DNA of 64,000 nt from Photobacterium damselae (GCF_003026815.1 NZ_PYOG01000002.1:186001-250000); one strand, 5' to 3'. Shown: positions 27,058 through 38,048, numbered from the stretch's first letter. Made by a program: numbers and translations. Notes: generated by a model not told the origin, from the sequence alone.

Positions 27058-27699
27058 ATGGCGCTGAGAATGAGTACGAAAAAAGTGTTAACCCCTCGAA
27101 GTCAAAGAAAGCGAGAACAAATTTTAGCTGCGGCCAGTGAGCTATTTATGTCACAGGGTTATATGACTTCAATGGACTTAATTGCCGAACAAGCTGGCGT
27201 ATCAAAACAAACAGTTTATAGCCATTTCAAAACGAAAGATGATTTGTTTGATACGTGTATACGAGCTAAATGTGTCGCTGCTGAGTTTACTGAAACCGCG
27301 CTAGATCACTCATTACCGATTCGTGAATTTTTGTGTCAGTTTGCCTATCGATTTCAAGCTATGTTGCTCAGTACTGAAGCGGTTCTTATGTTTCGTACCG
27401 CCATCAGTCAAATTGATAATCATCCTGATTTAGCTAAAACGTATTTGGCTGCAGGCCCAGAAGCAACGGTTATTTTGTTAGTTCAGTTTCTTGAATTAAA
27501 ACAGCAACAGGGAATTATTGCTATTCCTGAGAACATGACGCTTGAGCAGGCGGCAATGCAATTACTGTTAATGTGGCATGGTAAAGCGGTGTACTGGCGT
27601 TATTTAGGTCAAGAGACGCAAGAGCTTGAAACAGAACTTCATCATTATTTAGATGCTTGTGTTGATCTGTTTTTAGCAGGGTATCAAGTTGATAATTAA
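27058..27699 (+). CDS. TetR/AcrR-family repressor
   Basis: A 213-residue TetR-type regulator. The N-terminal DNA-binding domain is typical: RKREQILAAASELFMSQGYMTSMDLIAEQAGVSKQTVYSHFKTKDDLF (residues about 18-66). The C-terminal ligand domain resembles the AcrR/TetR_C family (AAMQLLLMWHGKAVYWRYLG). It probably represses the divergent adaptor-pump operon and itself through the palindrome at 26979-26997 and is released by a pump substrate. The start may be 27058 (TAGGAAA just upstream) or the ATG at 27070. Confidence 0.9.
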   Translation: MALRMSTKKVLTPRSQRKREQILAAASELFMSQGYMTSMDLIAEQAGVSKQTVYSHFKTKDDLFDTCIRAKCVAAEFTETALDHSLPIREFLCQFAYRFQAMLLSTEAVLMFRTAISQIDNHPDLAKTYLAAGPEATVILLVQFLELKQQQGIIAIPENMTLEQAAMQLLLMWHGKAVYWRYLGQETQELETELHHYLDACVDLFLAGYQVDN

Positions 27700-27831
27700 T
27701 TTTATTTATTGCGGTTCTAAAGAAGAGTAATTAGCCAAAAGTTCTAAAAGTCGTTTTAATTAACCCATATCAACGCAGCAGCGAAATAAGGATTTCCAGT
27801 TGTTGCCATACTATTTATATGGGTAACAAGA

Positions 27832-28230
27832 ATGAATAAAATTTATTTGGGTTTAATTGCTGTTGGAACGTTATTCCTTGTTGGATGTTCAGGACACGGC
27901 GCATTATCTTATAACGATCAACCTGTTGTAATGAATCTTGATGATAATTACGAATTAGCTTTAAGTAAATGTAAAATATTTGCAGATCAAGCGACTGGTA
28001 ATAAAGAGGCTGGTCGTAAAACCGGCGTTGTTTTAGGACTTGGTATGGGTGCTCTAGCTGGTGGCCTCTCTGATGAAGGTGTTGTAAAAGGTGCTGCTTT
28101 AGGGGGGACTAGCGGGTTCATTGCAGGGGACCTTGCTGGACGAAGTAAAGATTTAGATGATGCTCAGTATGTGCTCCGTAAGTGCCTAGAAAATAAAGGT
28201 TATACTGTTCTTGATAAGCGAGATTCCTAG
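27832..28230 (+). CDS. Small glycine-zipper lipoprotein
   Basis: A 132-residue lipoprotein: signal MNKIYLGLIAVGTLFLVGC with lipobox LVGC (Cys19). Residues about 65-105 are glycine-rich (VVLGLGMGALAGGL, GAALGGTSGFIAGDLAG), a glycine-zipper pattern like that in SlyB/RcsF-neighbour lipoproteins. The C-terminal part contains a second conserved-looking cysteine (LRKCLENKGY). Role unknown; an envelope location is the only supported inference. Confidence 0.75.
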   Translation: MNKIYLGLIAVGTLFLVGCSGHGALSYNDQPVVMNLDDNYELALSKCKIFADQATGNKEAGRKTGVVLGLGMGALAGGLSDEGVVKGAALGGTSGFIAGDLAGRSKDLDDAQYVLRKCLENKGYTVLDKRDS

Positions 28231-28317
28231 CTTTATTTACTGTTACTGCAGAATTGAAATATATTAATTTAATTCCAAAACTCCAATGAACCATCACTTT
28301 AATTTTCTTTGTATCCC

Positions 28318-28346
28318 CCCGTTTCAAATTGAAGCGGGTTTTTTTT
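28318..28346 (+). terminator. Terminator after the glycine-zipper lipoprotein
   Basis: CCCGTTTC/GAAGCGGG stem (one G-T pair) followed by eight T. Confidence 0.85.
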
Positions 28347-28430
28347 ATCTATTCAATTTGTAGAGTGCGTTTCAAAAATTGAGTGAATCCGTTATCCTTG
28401 CCACTTCCTTAATTACTCAGTTTATTAAAT

Positions 28431-28892
28431 ATGAAACAAAGCCATCATCACTTGAATAAAAAATCACCTAAAGGCGATCACAAAGGTCAATTTGGTATGT
28501 CTGAAACTCGCTTTTGGATCCAGCGCCTAGGTAAGACGTTTATTCGTGCACTACACATTCTTGGTATTGCAGGAATGAGTGGTGGAGTCTTTTATGGTGT
28601 TGATAAATCGCTATGGTTACATTGGTGGGTTTTAGCTATGGTAACGGGAGTTATTATGGTTGGCTTTGAAATCATCAGTTCTCGATTATGGTTGATCCAA
28701 CTTAAGGGCGTATTAACTTATGTAAAACTAGGCTTATTGGGATTATTTGTTATCTTACCTCAAGATAAGGCTGCTCTTTATATCATTGTTTTATTACTTT
28801 CAGTGATTATTGCTCATGGTCCAGCAGGATTACGTCACTATTCTATTTGGCATAGAAAGCGTATCGATGATAAAAGAAAGTTTAATGGTTGA
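28431..28892 (+). CDS. Four-helix inner membrane protein, unknown function
   Basis: A 153-residue protein with a histidine/lysine-rich N-terminus (MKQSHHHLNKK) and four hydrophobic helices at about 42-58, 65-82, 95-110 and 115-130, ending in a basic tail. I do not recognise the family. The histidine-rich start is reminiscent of metal-contacting tails, but this is only suggestive. It stands alone between two terminator-like gaps. The 227 bases to the next gene are A+T-rich and empty. Confidence 0.55.
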   Translation: MKQSHHHLNKKSPKGDHKGQFGMSETRFWIQRLGKTFIRALHILGIAGMSGGVFYGVDKSLWLHWWVLAMVTGVIMVGFEIISSRLWLIQLKGVLTYVKLGLLGLFVILPQDKAALYIIVLLLSVIIAHGPAGLRHYSIWHRKRIDDKRKFNG

Positions 28893-29119
28893 TAATATTT
28901 AAGCTCGGTGAGTTATTGAATTTATTGAGCTTTAGTCAATCTATTGGCGGAGGATAAATTTGTACATAGAATAAATATATTGTCATTAAAGTATGAAATT
29001 TAATAATTTGACTATATTTTATCGATAGTTATATATTGAATTATTTGACAATTGCTTGCCTAATTAATTGGAAATATAAGAAAGGGGAACAATACATTTT
29101 ATTATAAGAAAAGTCATTT

Positions 29120-32100
29120 ATGCATTTAAAACTCCTTTCTCTTGCAATTACTGCCGCTTTATTGACGGGCTGTAATGGTGATAGTAATAGTCAAAATACT
29201 GATTTACCGCTAACGCCTTTAGATCCATCAATACCAGTAAAACCTGAACAACCACTTATACCGCTAGAGCCTTCAATACCTGTTGAGCCTGAAATTCCTG
29301 AGCCACCAGTTGAGCCAGAATTACCAGAACCGCCAACGGAGCCGGATACCATTCCACCATCAGTACTTGATCCTGCAATAAAGATCCATAAAGGTGGTCT
29401 GCAACTATCGGGTAAACAATTAGTGGGTGATATTAGTTGTAATGGTCAAGAACTAGCCTTAAACGGCCAATTTACCTTTAAAGATGGGGATGACATCCGA
29501 TGTAATTTCGGGTCAATAGAACTATTTTCTCAGCAGGCACCTCAACCTCGCTCACTCCATAGTGATGCTCAGAAGGTTATTCACTTTGATATTGAACATT
29601 TTCTCCACGATGGAGCTGTTGATAATACGGTTCAAGTTCTCAATAAAATTGATACTTGTAAAAGTGATAACAATAAGGTGTGTTTAGATGTTATTAATAG
29701 TTATGACATTGCGACACTTTATAATTCTACCGATACAGAGGCTGTTAAAGAGTTTATCAATCCATCTTCAGAGCAAGTAACAGAAGAGGTAGATAAAGCT
29801 CCGAGTTCTCATGTCGATGTAACGTTAAAACCGGAAGTCACTCCAGGCACCTCAACCGATCTTAACAGTCAATTTGTGTCTGCTTCGGCAGAGTCTGCAT
29901 ATCAATATAAGCCTTCCGTTGACAATCAAGAAATTACAGTAGCAAAATTGCTTGACGCAAAAGGTCTACCTATTGCTGGTGTTCACTATTATACGCCGTC
30001 ATCACGCGGGGTAACGGACAGTCAGGGGCAAATTGAATATATTTGGGGTGAAGAGATCACCTTTGGTATTGATACTTTTACTTTTGGCTCTGTGAAAGGA
30101 AATCAGCTTAGCTACCAATTAACCGATGTGACTGAAAATAGTCTTGTAAAACAAAATATTGATAGCTTAATTGAACGATACTCTAAAAATTTGCACGATC
30201 ATCGTGAATTTGATACTAAAGTTCACCAAATTTTTGCTTTGTATCCGAACGCTATTAATGAAATTATTAATATTTCTCTGCCTAATGGCGCCAAAATTGA
30301 AGGAACTAACTTTCATGTTCCTAATGAGTTTGAATACCAATTTGACTCTGGTTTAGCAAAAGAGATTGATGAACAATTAAAACAACCCAAATCACTCTGG
30401 GCTAAGCAAACTAAAATAGTGAAAGCTCATGGCTCCAATATAAATGCAACATTACATCAGATATATTCAGGTGTTCAGCAATTTCATGTATTCCATGATG
30501 TTGGTTCATACTACGGGGCTTCTGGTTTTGCTCGTTTAATGCGAAATCTTAATATTTCTAATACGGCATTTCCCATTTTAATGCCTCGTATGGACAGTAA
30601 CTATTGGTTACCATTTGGAAAAGAGCAAGCATGGACTCGAGAATTTAAGCCGCATATCGTAGATGCAACTACCATAGATGCCGATTCAAAGGTAACAATG
30701 CTGAGACCACCGAAAGTTTCAGAAGATAATGCGACTTTTAACTTACCAGGTATTTCTACCGGTCAAATAGGTAAGGGTAGTATTGTCTTTATGGGAAGCG
30801 GACATTATCCAATAGTTCTATCTTGTCCAGATAGTTATTGGGGGAATAAGTCTCTTTCAATTAAAGATCAGCAGTGTACATATAGTATTAATAATAACAT
30901 TGTCGATCCAACCACTGACCGTCAATTTGATAATGGTAGTATGCAGCGCTTCTTTAAGAATCTGTTTACATGGCTTGAACCAAGTTATCAAAATGGACAA
31001 AACGCCATTAATGTGGCGACAAATATTGAATTAGCACCTAAATTTGATCATGGCCATCAAAGCTGGTTACCAAAATATGAGTTCTTCATTAATAAGAGCT
31101 ATAACGTTAGTTTAGAGCGTATTACTTCTGGTAATTTTTCTGGAATTAATCCTGAAACAACACCAATATTGTTGCTTCAGTCTTATGAAATAGGCGCTTT
31201 TGGTGATGGTACAACAACCAAGAATATCTCTGATTTATCACAGCCTAAATTGACAGTAAATGACGTTAATGATCTTATTCAATATGTGAATGCTGGTGGT
31301 CATATTGTCTTTTTTGATGCGATAGAACAAGTGAATCCAGAGCCGATTGCGAAACTAGCAGATATGGCAGGTGTTTCACTTGGTGGGGCTAATGTCGCAC
31401 AAGCTAAAACAACGCAAGCATATTGTGGTTCAAGTTATTACTGTCATGGTAGTGGCGTTAAGCCTAATGTGCACGCAGTTACTGAGCATGACTTAGTTGT
31501 TTATGAACGTTTTGAAACACTTAACGATGATGCATCTAAGATTGTAATTAATAGTGATGGTACTATTACATGGCCAGCCCCAAATAAGATGCCTAAATTG
31601 GAAGTGGCGAAATATACTACGCCATATATGCCACTAACGATCGATGGTATTCCACAAGAACGTTTTGCATTCTTTCAAGTCAAATCTGAAGATGAAAAAC
31701 GTGCGGCTATTCATGAGTTACAAGTCGCATTTCCTGGCGTAAAAGTTTGCCAAGATGACTATGAGTTTGAAGTCAATTGTATCGAATTCCGAAAAGGTCA
31801 TGGAATTCCATCGTTTGGTAATTATCAGCGTGCTAACTATGAACGCTATTCAATCTCACCTAAAGTTATCGACTCTATGGTTGAAGCGGCTAATTTAGGG
31901 ACCAACCTAACTAAACTGTATCAGCATGAATTGTATTATCGAACTCGTGGTGAGCAAGGGCATCGCTTATCTTTAACTGAATTAAATCAGACTTATGATA
32001 ACACCTCTGTTTGGATGTGGAATGACGAGCCGTATCGATATGATAATTCAGTTGAGGACGAACTTGGGTTTAAAACAGCAGTTGATTACCTAAACTGTTA

Positions 32101-33649
32101 TACCAATAATCAACACCAAGGTGGTATTGAGTGCTCCGTTGATAAACAGCAAGCTTTAATTAAGTATGGCTTTTTACATAAAAATGGTGAGTTAAATCCA
32201 AGCTACCCATTAAATTATCAGGAAAAACCATTAACTCGTATTATGCTTGGTCGTTCTTATTGGGATCTTGATATCAAAGTTGATACGACTCAATACCCAG
32301 GTCGTCCAGCATTTACGAATGGCACTCAAACAGTCACTGTTTCTACATTAAACAATGCCGTTACAGGTACTGTAAATAATATGCAGTCGACAGGACTTTG
32401 GGCTCATCAGCATCAACAAGTTCAAGTAAGTGGTGGTGTACCTGCAACGATTACTGTCTCTTTGATTGATGACTTAACGGGGTTAGAGCAGCATGAAGTC
32501 GCTTTAAATCGACCTCCTCGAGTGCAAAAAAGCTTTAATTATGATGGTTCAAATTTAAGCTTTCGTGTTCCTTATGGCGGTTTAATTTATATCAAACCTC
32601 ATTCAAATATAGAGGGTACAGCTGAATTTAGTTTTAGTGGTGTTGCGACTGCAGCATTTTGGAAAGATAACCAATGGATGTATGGTAAAGCAAGTGATGT
32701 ACCTTTAGCTGAAATCGATACTGGCCATGTAATCTATACAACGCCTGTTGAGAACATTGAACAGCAAGATATACAAATTTTTGTAGATGAGATGAATAAA
32801 TTTGCCAATAGTGCAAGTGACTTTTATGGTCGAGATGAAGTTGTCTCAGTAGGTAAGCATCGACGCTTTACTTATCAAGATCTAGCTGATCACCGTCATC
32901 GATTTGTTAATGATATCCAAATTAGTATTGGTGCTGCTCATTCAGGGTATCCAGTTCAAAGCACGACATACAATAAGGGTAATAAGATCCCAACTACACC
33001 AACTAATGATTGGCTTTTGTGGCATGAAATAGGTCATAACTTAGCTTCTGCTCCCTTCTCTATGACTGGAGGGACAGAAGTAACCAATAATATATTGGCA
33101 TTATACATGCAGGAACAGCGCCCAGAACCTAATAATAAAATGAGTCGAGTTGAGAGTGATATCCAAAAGATGCCATTACTCTTTAGTCGATATAATAAAC
33201 ATGTATGGAGTAACGGTGATGCTGGTATTCGTTTGGTGATGTTTGCTCAGTTAAAACTTTGGGCTGAGAATCATTTCCGTATTGATAACTGGTATAGCGA
33301 AAAGGACTTACTAACTATCTATAATCAAGATCAGGGGTGGAATATGTTTAAGCTTATGCACCGTAAATCACGAGGCGATAGTATTGGTGATCAGGGTATT
33401 AACTACTGCTCATCTTCTGATACAGGATTAAGTGGCGGTGACTTATTGATGGTGTGTAGTTCATATGTATCGGGCTTTGATTTATCAAACTTCTATACAT
33501 TGTGGAATCCATCAGAAAGCATGAATATTTTACCTAATGGTGACAAACTTTACTCGGGTGGAATTACATCTAAGGGATATCAAGTATTAAATCAGATCCC
33601 GAATTTAAAACAGCCAGAGACTTCTCCTGAGTCTATCACTCACTTGTAA
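29120..33649 (+). CDS. acfD: AcfD/SslE-like M60 metallopeptidase lipoprotein
   Basis: A 1509-residue secreted lipoprotein related to accessory colonisation factor AcfD of Vibrio cholerae and SslE/YghJ of E. coli. Signal and lipobox LLTGC, then a proline-rich linker of imperfect repeats (residues about 30-80, PxxPxEPEIPEPPVEPELPEP type), a large central region, and an M60-type peptidase domain with zinc motif HEIGH at residues 1302-1306 and a downstream Glu in GGTEVTNN. M60 enzymes cleave mucin-type glycoproteins. The family is normally exported by a type II secretion system and held on the surface. It stands alone with its own terminator. Confidence 0.88.
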   Translation: MHLKLLSLAITAALLTGCNGDSNSQNTDLPLTPLDPSIPVKPEQPLIPLEPSIPVEPEIPEPPVEPELPEPPTEPDTIPPSVLDPAIKIHKGGLQLSGKQLVGDISCNGQELALNGQFTFKDGDDIRCNFGSIELFSQQAPQPRSLHSDAQKVIHFDIEHFLHDGAVDNTVQVLNKIDTCKSDNNKVCLDVINSYDIATLYNSTDTEAVKEFINPSSEQVTEEVDKAPSSHVDVTLKPEVTPGTSTDLNSQFVSASAESAYQYKPSVDNQEITVAKLLDAKGLPIAGVHYYTPSSRGVTDSQGQIEYIWGEEITFGIDTFTFGSVKGNQLSYQLTDVTENSLVKQNIDSLIERYSKNLHDHREFDTKVHQIFALYPNAINEIINISLPNGAKIEGTNFHVPNEFEYQFDSGLAKEIDEQLKQPKSLWAKQTKIVKAHGSNINATLHQIYSGVQQFHVFHDVGSYYGASGFARLMRNLNISNTAFPILMPRMDSNYWLPFGKEQAWTREFKPHIVDATTIDADSKVTMLRPPKVSEDNATFNLPGISTGQIGKGSIVFMGSGHYPIVLSCPDSYWGNKSLSIKDQQCTYSINNNIVDPTTDRQFDNGSMQRFFKNLFTWLEPSYQNGQNAINVATNIELAPKFDHGHQSWLPKYEFFINKSYNVSLERITSGNFSGINPETTPILLLQSYEIGAFGDGTTTKNISDLSQPKLTVNDVNDLIQYVNAGGHIVFFDAIEQVNPEPIAKLADMAGVSLGGANVAQAKTTQAYCGSSYYCHGSGVKPNVHAVTEHDLVVYERFETLNDDASKIVINSDGTITWPAPNKMPKLEVAKYTTPYMPLTIDGIPQERFAFFQVKSEDEKRAAIHELQVAFPGVKVCQDDYEFEVNCIEFRKGHGIPSFGNYQRANYERYSISPKVIDSMVEAANLGTNLTKLYQHELYYRTRGEQGHRLSLTELNQTYDNTSVWMWNDEPYRYDNSVEDELGFKTAVDYLNCYTNNQHQGGIECSVDKQQALIKYGFLHKNGELNPSYPLNYQEKPLTRIMLGRSYWDLDIKVDTTQYPGRPAFTNGTQTVTVSTLNNAVTGTVNNMQSTGLWAHQHQQVQVSGGVPATITVSLIDDLTGLEQHEVALNRPPRVQKSFNYDGSNLSFRVPYGGLIYIKPHSNIEGTAEFSFSGVATAAFWKDNQWMYGKASDVPLAEIDTGHVIYTTPVENIEQQDIQIFVDEMNKFANSASDFYGRDEVVSVGKHRRFTYQDLADHRHRFVNDIQISIGAAHSGYPVQSTTYNKGNKIPTTPTNDWLLWHEIGHNLASAPFSMTGGTEVTNNILALYMQEQRPEPNNKMSRVESDIQKMPLLFSRYNKHVWSNGDAGIRLVMFAQLKLWAENHFRIDNWYSEKDLLTIYNQDQGWNMFKLMHRKSRGDSIGDQGINYCSSSDTGLSGGDLLMVCSSYVSGFDLSNFYTLWNPSESMNILPNGDKLYSGGITSKGYQVLNQIPNLKQPETSPESITHL

Positions 33650-33673
33650 AATAGTTACTTCAGCATAAACAAA

Positions 33674-33712
33674 AAGCCATCGCATAATTAAGTGCGATGG
33701 CTTCTTTGTTTT
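33674..33712. terminator. Bidirectional terminator between acfD and tsgA
   Basis: AAGCCATCGCA/TGCGATGGCTT perfect 11-bp stem with CTTTGTTTT on the plus side and TTTGTTT on the minus side. Confidence 0.85.
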
Positions 33713-33732
33713 AACGGAACTAACGGTAAAAG

Positions 33733-34920
33733 TTAAGCCGCGTCTGCGTGTCCGTGAATACGGTGTTTAGTCACAAAACCGACAAGGAAACACATTAGGA
33801 ATACAACCGCGTATAGTCCGTTTGCTGTCATCAGTGCAGCGTGAGTGCCAAAGCTTTCAACAATAGGGCTGGTAACAACGAAAGTTAACATTGTACCAAT
33901 GGTGCCGCACAGTAGAATAAAGTTAACTAACTTAGGTGAAGCCGCTTTTGTCTGCTGTGAACCTAGAGTAATAATTGAAGTGTAAATAGCACTACTAAAG
34001 AAGCCTAATGCTGAAATAACGTAAAGCAGTGTCTTCGCATCAGTATCGGTATTAAACCAGTACATCAGTAGAGTCGCTAGGGCAGAAAGCACCATCACAA
34101 AGCGCTGAAGATCAAACTTCTTAAGCAGCACACTGAAGATCCACATACCGATCATATATGCTCCCCAGAAGTAACTTACAAGCTGACCTGCATCAGTGAT
34201 TGTCATTCCTAACTGTTTGGTCGCGTATTCTGGAATCCAAGAAACAAAACCAAGTTGACCTAGAATGTAACAAAGTGCAGCAATGGATAAGAATAATACG
34301 CCCACACCCCATTTTTCTTTCTCTGGAGCCGCTTGTTGCTCATCTTCTTTTTTACCTAACTCAGGGAAAGTAGAAATTAGAGCTAGAATAAAGATAGCAA
34401 GATAGATCACGCCAATTGCAGCGTATACCCAGTACCATTCAAGATGATGGGCAAGTACGGCAGTTGAAATTACAGGGAAAATCATACCCGCCATACTGAA
34501 GAATGAATCAGTAAAGAGTAGGCGAGAACCGCGTTGCTTACCCTCATAAATATGGGTGATCAAATAAGTACCGATAGACATAGTGATACCACTTACGACA
34601 CCGAGTACAAACATACAGCCAGAGAATAATGCAAGATTATGACCAAACATCAAACCAAGAATGGCAAGTACCATTAGGCCAAAGCCAAACATTAGCTGAC
34701 GTTTAAGCGGAACAATTTCCATCAACCAAACATTCAGGAAGATTGAAATTAAAATACCAGTATTTAAAAAGGTGAAGGTATTACTCATGCTTGATATTGG
34801 TAAGTCGAAATACTTAGCAATATCACCCATCACGATACCTGTGACGATGATTAGTGAGCCCGTTAGCGCATATGATAAAAAACTAATCCATGTCAGGAGG
34901 TTGCGATTTTTGTTTGTCAT
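33733..34920 (-). CDS. tsgA: MFS transporter TsgA
   Basis: A 395-residue twelve-helix major facilitator very close to E. coli Tsg[61 protein letters not shown] and LNLG-like closing helices. In enterics the gene lies by nirBDC, and in Salmonella it was named for a thiosulfate/sulfite gas phenotype; its substrate is not settled. Here it is divergent from a siroheme-precursor gene and asrABC, which supports a role in sulfite or related oxyanion traffic. The shared upstream region has FNR-like and CRP-like sites. Confidence 0.92.
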   Translation of the reverse strand: MTNKNRNLLTWISFLSYALTGSLIIVTGIVMGDIAKYFDLPISSMSNTFTFLNTGILISIFLNVWLMEIVPLKRQLMFGFGLMVLAILGLMFGHNLALFSGCMFVLGVVSGITMSIGTYLITHIYEGKQRGSRLLFTDSFFSMAGMIFPVISTAVLAHHLEWYWVYAAIGVIYLAIFILALISTFPELGKKEDEQQAAPEKEKWGVGVLFLSIAALCYILGQLGFVSWIPEYATKQLGMTITDAGQLVSYFWGAYMIGMWIFSVLLKKFDLQRFVMVLSALATLLMYWFNTDTDAKTLLYVISALGFFSSAIYTSIITLGSQQTKAASPKLVNFILLCGTIGTMLTFVVTSPIVESFGTHAALMTANGLYAVVFLMCFLVGFVTKHRIHGHADAA

Positions 34921-35095
34921 GGCAAATCCTGAATATAAGGTCTTAATAGAAATAATGTGATGCGAATCCTACCAATTCATATTACATTTAATTGTGATTA
35001 CTCTCACAAAAAATAACTAGGAAATGAAAAATTATTCTAAAATGGAATTAACTAATTCAGGTTTTATTCAGTATTATTTTAAAATGTGTTTATTT

Positions 35096-35111
35096 TGTGA
35101 TTTGCATCACT
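35096..35111. promoter_or_regulatory. CRP-like site in the tsgA/asr intergenic region
   Basis: TGTGA-TTTGCA-TCACT matches the CRP consensus TGTGA-N6-TCACA at nine of ten core positions. It lies about 175 bases before tsgA and 220 before the SUMT gene, so it could serve either. Confidence 0.6.
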
Positions 35112-35206
35112 AATTGTTATGGTGTTATGCATTTTGATTAGTATTGCCTTATTCCTAAATCTAAATAATAAATTTTCATTATAGAGATAAGATTACTTTA
35201 TTTCGT

Positions 35207-35220
35207 TTGATATAGGTCAA
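35207..35220 (+). promoter_or_regulatory. FNR-like site upstream of the sulfite reductase operon
   Basis: TTGATATAGGTCAA matches the FNR consensus TTGAT-N4-ATCAA at nine of ten positions. It lies 113 bases before the SUMT start, a distance fitting activation of an operon needed without oxygen. Confidence 0.65.
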
Positions 35221-35332
35221 TTAAATAAAACGGTTAAATTTTCCTAAATACCTATTAAGTAATTAGTGAATAGTTATCTAAATAAAATGACATTACTCTT
35301 TATATAAGATTAGTGCTTAGGTAGCGTTTGTT

Positions 35333-36160
35333 ATGTCAATCAACCCAAATAGTCATAATGTTAAGTCTATTTTTTCCAGAAAAGAAAGAGGATTTGTCCA
35401 TTTAGTTGGCGCTGGTCCAGGAGATCCTGATTTATTGACAATTAGGGCTTTTCAAATAATAAAAAATGCGACGGTTATTGTTTACGATAATTTGGTATCA
35501 AGAGAAATACTGCAATTAGTCCCTAATGAGGTTCAATTAATTAAGGTTGGCAAAAAGTATAACTGTGTATCAACATCGCAATGCGAGATTAATGAGCTAT
35601 TAGTAACACTTGCCAATCAAGGTCATATCGTTTGTCGTCTTAAAGGCGGCGATCCTTTTATTTTCGGTCGAGGAAGTGAAGAAGCATTAGTACTCGAACG
35701 ACAAGGGATCTCATACGATGTCGTTCCCGGAATTACAGCTGCAATAGGTTGCGGTGCTTACAGTGGGATTCCTTTAACACACAGAGGAATATCGCGTGGG
35801 GTGACTATGATTACAGCTCATGGAGGGGATGATAGCTACCAAATTGAGTGGGATGCGTTAACTCATTTGGATCATACTCTTATTTTTTATATGGGCTTAC
35901 ATAAGGTTGAATGGATTACTCAATGCTTAATAAATCATGGGATGGATTTTAATACTCCGATTGCGATTGTTAGTCAGGGGACGACAAACCAGCATCACCA
36001 TATTATTGCAACGCTTAAAACAATATCAGAAAAACTCTACCAAGTATCCATTAAAAGTCCATCCATTATTATTGTTGGAGAGGTTGTTAATCTGGCTGAA
36101 TTAATAAACTGGTATGGAATAAAAAAAGAAAATAATATTCACTATGAAGGTGTGATGTAA
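35333..36160 (+). CDS. Uroporphyrinogen-III C-methyltransferase (SUMT)
   Basis: A 275-residue SAM-dependent enzyme that methylates uroporphyrinogen III at C2 and C7 to precorrin-2, the precursor of siroheme. Motifs: LVGAGPGDPDLLTIRA, RLKGGDPFIFGRG, VVPGITAAIGCGAYSGIPLTHR. It corresponds to CobA or the C-terminal half of CysG, without the dehydrogenase/chelatase half. Its stop shares one base with the asrA start (TAATG), so it belongs to the asr operon and most likely supplies siroheme for AsrC. The remaining siroheme steps must be supplied elsewhere. Confidence 0.92.
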   Translation: MSINPNSHNVKSIFSRKERGFVHLVGAGPGDPDLLTIRAFQIIKNATVIVYDNLVSREILQLVPNEVQLIKVGKKYNCVSTSQCEINELLVTLANQGHIVCRLKGGDPFIFGRGSEEALVLERQGISYDVVPGITAAIGCGAYSGIPLTHRGISRGVTMITAHGGDDSYQIEWDALTHLDHTLIFYMGLHKVEWITQCLINHGMDFNTPIAIVSQGTTNQHHHIIATLKTISEKLYQVSIKSPSIIIVGEVVNLAELINWYGIKKENNIHYEGVM

Positions 36161-37206
36161 TGTCTAAGTATTTAAATAATACAGAATTGGAACGATTGAT
36201 ATCGGAGCTTAAATGCTCATATCAAATAATGGCTCCAACGTATGAACATTTTGGTGGTCGATTTGCACATACAGATAACTTAATTTACAAAAATATTCAT
36301 TCAGCGTCAGAGATTGTGTGGTATGAGAAGTCACATTTTTCCGCAAAAGAGATTATCTTTCCTATTACTCAAACCCTGTTTCATTTTCATGGCGATATGA
36401 TCATTGAACCAGAGCATACAGCCAAGCCAACAATTGTATTTCTTCGCGCTTGCGATATTCATGCATTAGAACGACTTGACTATATGTTCTTAGAAAATGG
36501 TGGTAATCGAGATATCTATTATCAAACTCTACGAGATAAACTTAAGCTGATATTAATTGAATGTGAACACAGCTTTGATTCTTGTTTTTGTGTATCGATG
36601 GGGACAAACGAAACAGATAATTATGCGGCTGCTATACGTGTCAGTACTGACGGAGCAGTAATTCAAGTTAAAGATGAAACACTAATCCCTTTTTTTGCTG
36701 AGCTTGGGTCAGATAGAGAATATGAGCCTAAGTTTGTGCAAGAAAATCAGATTAAAGTTCGCTTACCGGATCAAGTTTGTTCTGATCCTCAGAAAATCCG
36801 TCAAATATTACAAAATGATCCCAGTTGGGCTGAGTATGATCGCCGTTGTATAGGCTGTGGTCGATGCACAACTTCTTGTCCAACCTGTAGTTGCTACAGT
36901 GTTTTCGATTTTGCTTATGATGAAAATCCTACATACGGTGAGCGTCGTCGACAACATGCTAGTTGTATGGTTGGTGATTTTACTGCTATTGCTGGTGGCC
37001 ACTCTTTTCGAGATAAAACGGGCGAAAGATTACGTTTTAGAGCATTGCATAAAGTGAATGACTATAAAGCTCGCCAAGGAACTCACCATATGTGTGTGGG
37101 ATGTGGTCGTTGTATCGATCGCTGTCCTCAATATATCTCTTTTACCCGAATTATTAATCGCATGACTGATATTGTAGAAAATGCGATTAAATCAGAGCAG
37201 CAATAG
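36160..37206 (+). CDS. asrA: Anaerobic sulfite reductase subunit A
   Basis: A 348-residue electron-transfer subunit of the Salmonella-type anaerobic sulfite reductase (AsrABC). Two ferredoxin-like cluster motifs are visible in the C-terminal half: [16 protein letters not shown] and [12 protein letters not shown], each fitting a [4Fe-4S] site. The N-terminal part resembles the AsrA/HydB-type domain ([16 protein letters not shown]). It probably passes electrons from AsrB to the siroheme subunit AsrC. Start overlaps the SUMT stop and asrB follows eight bases later. Confidence 0.93.
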   Translation: MSKYLNNTELERLISELKCSYQIMAPTYEHFGGRFAHTDNLIYKNIHSASEIVWYEKSHFSAKEIIFPITQTLFHFHGDMIIEPEHTAKPTIVFLRACDIHALERLDYMFLENGGNRDIYYQTLRDKLKLILIECEHSFDSCFCVSMGTNETDNYAAAIRVSTDGAVIQVKDETLIPFFAELGSDREYEPKFVQENQIKVRLPDQVCSDPQKIRQILQNDPSWAEYDRRCIGCGRCTTSCPTCSCYSVFDFAYDENPTYGERRRQHASCMVGDFTAIAGGHSFRDKTGERLRFRALHKVNDYKARQGTHHMCVGCGRCIDRCPQYISFTRIINRMTDIVENAIKSEQQ

Positions 37207-37214
37207 GAGTTTCT

Positions 37215-38048
37215 ATGTGTCAGCATGATTCAACCCACCAATGTAACTGCGGACGTCATAACAACACCTTGTTGCCAAAGGCGTACAAAATTTTAGAGAT
37301 CACCCGTTATACAGATGCAGAATGGAACTTTCGAGTCGAAAAAGATTTTCCAGCTCGTTTAGGGCAATTTGTTGAAGTATCACTGCCAATGTATGGCGAA
37401 GCTCCTATTTCCGTCTCTGACTGTGGTGAAGACTATATTGATTTACTGATCCGAAAGGTGGGTAAAGTCACCAATAAACTGTTTGAACTCAATGTCGGTG
37501 ACTGCGTTTGGATGCGCGGTGTTCACGGTAATGGATATCCTATTAATGATTACAACGGAAAACATCTTATCGTTATTGCTGGTGGTACAGGTGTTGCTCC
37601 TGTTAAAGGTTTAATCCAGCACTTTAGTGAACAACCTGAACTACTTTCTGGTATGGATGCGATTCTGGGCTTTCGTAATCAAAATGCAGTGTTATATCGT
37701 CAATGTATGCCGTTATGGCGAGATAATATCAACCTAATCACTACATTGGATGAAGGGGAGGCGAATAATGACTTCTGTATTGGCCGAGTTACTGATTACT
37801 TTGAACAGTTAGATCTTTCTCAATTAGAGAATACTCAAGCCATAGTGGTTGGCCCACCAATTATGATCAAGTTTGCAGTTCAAGCGCTATTAAATAAAGG
37901 CCTTAAAAAAGAGCAAATTTGGGTCGACTACGAACGCAAGATGGCATGCGCTGTGGGTAAATGTGGACATTGTCGAATTGGTGATAAGTACGTCTGTGTT
38001 GATGGCCCCGTATTTCGTTTTGACCAAGCTGAGTATTTAGTAGATTGA
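37215..38048 (+). CDS. asrB: Anaerobic sulfite reductase subunit B
   Basis: A 277-residue flavin/NAD(P)H-binding subunit of the dihydroorotate-dehydrogenase-electron-transfer type. The N-terminus is cysteine/histidine rich (residues 2-17). The FAD domain covers about 20-110, the nucleotide-binding domain starts at [14 protein letters not shown], and the C-terminal cluster motif is [17 protein letters not shown], fitting a [2Fe-2S] site as in PyrK. It takes electrons from NADH. A ribosome site (AGGAG) precedes the ATG. Confidence 0.93.
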   Translation: MCQHDSTHQCNCGRHNNTLLPKAYKILEITRYTDAEWNFRVEKDFPARLGQFVEVSLPMYGEAPISVSDCGEDYIDLLIRKVGKVTNKLFELNVGDCVWMRGVHGNGYPINDYNGKHLIVIAGGTGVAPVKGLIQHFSEQPELLSGMDAILGFRNQNAVLYRQCMPLWRDNINLITTLDEGEANNDFCIGRVTDYFEQLDLSQLENTQAIVVGPPIMIKFAVQALLNKGLKKEQIWVDYERKMACAVGKCGHCRIGDKYVCVDGPVFRFDQAEYLVD

